7,889 nucleotides of DNA from the NCBI GenBank assembly GCA_900549065.1, contig URNC01000098.1, forward strand, positions 1 through 7,889, read 5' to 3'. Every line of letters begins with the position of its first letter. Position 1 is the first letter of the stretch. The translations under genes and the position numbers were made by a program. This stretch comes from an uncultured Collinsella sp. Its GTDB lineage: Bacteria; Actinomycetota; Coriobacteriia; Coriobacteriales; Coriobacteriaceae. Positions 5,598 to 7,889 of this stretch are shown here, in pieces. The notes beneath the pieces are model-generated. The model saw only the letters and a program-made list of their open reading frames with translations. It made no database searches and was not told the origin of the DNA.

Positions 5598-6452
5598 ATG
5601 GCCGAGCTGCAGAAGGGTGCTCCCGTTGCCCGCGCTTTGACCGAGGAGCTTGCCGCTCGTTGCATGGCTTTGCGTGAGCGCGGCGTTGTTCCGACACTGG
5701 CCATCGTTCGTGTGGGCGAGCGCGAGGACGACCTGTCCTACGAGCGCGGTGCTCTCAAGCGCTGCGAGAAGGTTGGCATTGAGGCTCGTCGCGTTTTGCT
5801 TCCCGCCGATGTTTCGCAGGACGAGCTGTTGGCGGCTATTAAGGACATCAATGCCGACCCCGCTGTTCATGGCTGCCTGATGTTTCGCCCGCTGCCCGCT
5901 GGGCTTGATGAGGATGCAGTTGCCGCGGCACTCGATCCCGACAAGGATGTTGACTCCATGACGCCGGCATCGCTGCTCACCACGCTTTCGGGGCGAGGTG
6001 AGGGTTTTGCCCCCTGCACGGCCGAGGCCGTGTTGGCGTTGCTGGACCATTACGGCGTTGAGCTGGATGGGGCCAAGGTCGCGGTCGTCGGTCGATCGCT
6101 GGTGATTGGCCGTCCCGTTGCCGCCATGCTTACGGCTCGCAATGCCACGGTGACGACGTGTCATACGCATACGCGTGACTTGGCTGCCGAGTGCCGTTCT
6201 GCCGACATTGTTGTTGCCGCGGTTGGACGTGCGCGCACGATTGGCGCGGATGCGGTTCGCGCGGGCCAAACGATCATCGATGTTGGCATTAACTGGGACG
6301 AGGCCGCTGACAAGCTGGTCGGGGACGTCGATTTTGATGCAGCGGAACCGGTCGTTGGCGCAATTACTCCCGTGCCGGGCGGCGTGGGGGCTGTGACCAC
6401 GGCGATTCTCGCCAAGCACGTGATCGAGGCGGCGGAGCGCGCATCGAAATAG
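5598..6452 (+). CDS. folD: FolD-type methylene-THF dehydrogenase lacking cyclohydrolase residues
   Basis: The product is 284 residues, the normal FolD length. It oxidises 5,10-methylene-THF to 5,10-methenyl-THF with NAD(P)+. The N-terminal catalytic domain contains LSYERGALKRCEKVGI (46-61), FRPLPAG (96-102) and DKDVDS (115-120). The C-terminal Rossmann domain has VVGRSLVIGRPVAAML (163-178) and IDVGIN, and ends near ITPVPGGVG (256-264). By gapless alignment to E. coli FolD, Tyr48 and Asp119 are conserved. The catalytic Lys54 of E. coli is Ala52 here, and the Gln of VQLPLP is Phe96. In human MTHFD1 the equivalents are Lys56 and Gln100, and their loss removes cyclohydrolase but not dehydrogenase activity. 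This is therefore probably a dehydrogenase only. GAGGAG (5586-5591) overlaps the fchA end and lies 6 bases before the ATG, implying coupled translation. A longer frame upstream lies within fchA and was rejected. Confidence 0.92.
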   Translation: MAELQKGAPVARALTEELAARCMALRERGVVPTLAIVRVGEREDDLSYERGALKRCEKVGIEARRVLLPADVSQDELLAAIKDINADPAVHGCLMFRPLPAGLDEDAVAAALDPDKDVDSMTPASLLTTLSGRGEGFAPCTAEAVLALLDHYGVELDGAKVAVVGRSLVIGRPVAAMLTARNATVTTCHTHTRDLAAECRSADIVVAAVGRARTIGADAVRAGQTIIDVGINWDEAADKLVGDVDFDAAEPVVGAITPVPGGVGAVTTAILAKHVIEAAERASK

Positions 6453-6477
6453 TCGTTTTTGACCACAGGGGTTGCCG

Positions 6478-6499
6478 GGGCGGCTGTTTCGCCCTTTTT
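6478..6499 (+). terminator. Intrinsic terminator after folD
   Basis: GGGCG (6478-6482) pairs with CGCCC (6490-6494) around a 7-base loop, followed directly by TTTTT (6495-6499). The stem is short but all G-C. It ends the fchA-folD operon 26 bases after the folD stop, so the dipeptidase gene probably has its own promoter. That promoter would lie in 6500-6540, where only a weak TACACT (6512-6517) is visible. Confidence 0.6.
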
Positions 6500-6553
6500 G
6501 CGCCGAAGCGATACACTGTTGCCGTTTGATTTCTTCGCTCAAGGAGGATGCGC

Positions 6554-7889
6554 ATGCCGTGCACAACGATTCTGGTCGGTAAAAACGCAAGCTACGACGG
6601 GTCGACCCTGGTCGCGCGTAACGAGGACTCGTCCAACGGGGTGTTTGAGCCCAAGCGCATGCGTGTTGTGCATCCCGACGAGCAGCCGCGCGTCTACACG
6701 AGCGTCCTGAGCCACCTGACCGTTGAACTGCCCGACAATCCCATGCGTTACACAAGCGTCCCCGACGTTGTCCCTGGTCATGGCATTTGGGCAGAGGCCG
6801 GCTTCAACGAGCTCAACGTTGGCATGTCCGCAACCGAGACGCTTACCACCAACGAGCGCGTCCGCGGCGCCGATCCGCTCGTGGACTACGTGCCCGCCAA
6901 GGGCAACGAGGGCGAGGACGGCTATGTTCCGGCGCAGCCCGGCGGTCTGGGTGAGGAGGATATAGTGACCCTGGTGCTGCCGTACGCCAAGTCTGCCCGC
7001 GATGGCGTGCGTATCCTGGGTGACCTGCTCGAGCGCTACGGTACCTACGAGAACAACGGCATCGCTTTTAGTGACGTTGACGAGATCTGGTGGCTCGAGA
7101 CCATCGGCGGCCACCACTGGATCGCCAAGCGCGTGCCCGATGACGCCTATGTAACCATGCCTAACCAGCTGGGTATCGATAGCTTTGACTTGGACGACGC
7201 CGAGGGCGCCCAGGCCGACCACATGTGCTCCGCCGACCTGCGCTCCTGGATGGCCGAGTGGCATTTGGACCTGACGCTGGGCGTCGAGGGCGACGGTCCC
7301 GCCACGGTCTTCAACCCGCGCGAGGCCTTTGGCTCGCACAGTGACAGCGACCACGTCTACAACACGCCGCGCGCCTGGTACATGCAGCGCTGCCTCAACC
7401 CCAGCGATGTGTGGGACGGTCCCGAGGCCGACTACACGCCCGAGAGCGACGACATCCCCTGGAGCCGCGTGCCCGAGCGCAAGGTGACCATCGAGGACAT
7501 TAAGTACGTGCTTTCGAGCCACTACCAGGGCACGGAGTACGACTGCTACGGGAGCAAGGGTACGCCCGCCACGCGTGGCGCCTATCGTCCCATCGGCATC
7601 AACCGCAACAGCCAGCTTGCCGTGCTGCAGCTGCGCCCCTATGCGCAACCGGCGTATCGCGCCGTACAGTGGATGGCGTTTGGCTCCAACTCGTTTAATG
7701 CGCTCGTGCCACTGTACGCCAATGTCGAGACCATGCCCGAGTACTATGCCGACACGCAGGCTCGCGTGACGTCCGAGAATTTCTATTGGGCAAATCGCCT
7801 GATCGGCGCCTTGGCCGATGTTCGCTTCCATGAGTGCGGTCGCGCGGTCGAGGATTATCAGGAGAAGGTCGGCGGCATGGGCCACAAGC
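6554..7889 (+). CDS. C69-family dipeptidase, 3' end missing
   Basis: The visible 445 codons encode a cytoplasmic Ntn-hydrolase of peptidase family C69 (PepD-like dipeptidase), which cleaves dipeptides and serves amino acid supply from peptides. The N-terminus [16 protein letters not shown] shows the family start: Cys3 is the expected nucleophile once the preceding residues are removed, followed by [12 protein letters not shown] (15-26). Further family-like stretches are [44 protein letters not shown] and [26 protein letters not shown] (6541-6547) sits 6 bases before ATG 6554. An in-frame ATG at 6548 overlaps that site and was rejected. No frameshift or stop is seen. The family is usually about 470-550 residues, so roughly 30-100 residues lie beyond the window. 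I do not assign a symbol because pepD paralogues are common. Confidence 0.93.
   Translation, partial: MPCTTILVGKNASYDGSTLVARNEDSSNGVFEPKRMRVVHPDEQPRVYTSVLSHLTVELPDNPMRYTSVPDVVPGHGIWAEAGFNELNVGMSATETLTTNERVRGADPLVDYVPAKGNEGEDGYVPAQPGGLGEEDIVTLVLPYAKSARDGVRILGDLLERYGTYENNGIAFSDVDEIWWLETIGGHHWIAKRVPDDAYVTMPNQLGIDSFDLDDAEGAQADHMCSADLRSWMAEWHLDLTLGVEGDGPATVFNPREAFGSHSDSDHVYNTPRAWYMQRCLNPSDVWDGPEADYTPESDDIPWSRVPERKVTIEDIKYVLSSHYQGTEYDCYGSKGTPATRGAYRPIGINRNSQLAVLQLRPYAQPAYRAVQWMAFGSNSFNALVPLYANVETMPEYYADTQARVTSENFYWANRLIGALADVRFHECGRAVEDYQEKVGGMGHK

Noticed and set aside
5280..6755. 491-residue minus-strand frame spanning the fchA end, folD and the dipeptidase start
   Set aside because: It is antisense to three recognised coding regions, and its product is rich in Arg, Ala and His with no domain-like pattern.
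6539..7885. 448-residue open frame on the minus strand opposite the dipeptidase gene
   Set aside because: The plus strand has a clear family match and ribosome site. The minus frame is an artefact of GC-rich codon use and shows no family features.

Overview
The window looks like one end of a draft contig from a high-GC, Gram-positive gut actinobacterium. A Coriobacteriia member such as Collinsella is my best guess. This rests on GC-rich codon use, a Tat-exported surface protein with an LAxTG-type C-terminus, a Gly-rich lipoprotein, an fchA-folD pair and a C69 dipeptidase. The assignment is inference; no marker gene is present. The first 31 bases are not genomic: they are a Nextera/Tn5 sequencing adapter left on the contig end.

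Layout. Bases 85-203 form a long imperfect hairpin lying directly after a small helix-turn-helix gene on the minus strand (204-530). That gene appears to start at a rare CTG behind a perfect AGGAGG. A short plus-strand PH-like protein (731-1000) converges on a large minus-strand gene (1095-3596), with a strong hairpin terminator between them. The large gene encodes a Tat-exported, probably wall-attached phosphatidylinositol-specific phospholipase C with a lectin-like N-terminal region. Upstream of it, as a separate minus-strand unit, is a lipoprotein of unknown function (3902-4501). A 461-base gap (4502-4962) holds two near-identical 17-base motifs, a terminator-like hairpin with no evident gene to terminate, and a promoter candidate for the next operon.

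The right half is plus strand. fchA (4963-5595) and folD (5598-6452) are 2 bases apart and probably translationally coupled, with an intrinsic terminator after folD. A C69-family dipeptidase gene (from 6554) runs off the window.

The most informative observation is that this FolD lacks the two residues tied to cyclohydrolase activity: Ala replaces the catalytic Lys and Phe replaces the Gln. The dehydrogenase NADP loop and the catalytic Tyr and Asp are kept. The adjacent FchA is a dedicated methenyl-THF cyclohydrolase candidate. The operon therefore reads as a bifunctional enzyme split into two proteins. The left half (phospholipase, lipoprotein) is cell-surface accessory material. I saw no phage, CRISPR, insertion sequence, tRNA or rRNA.
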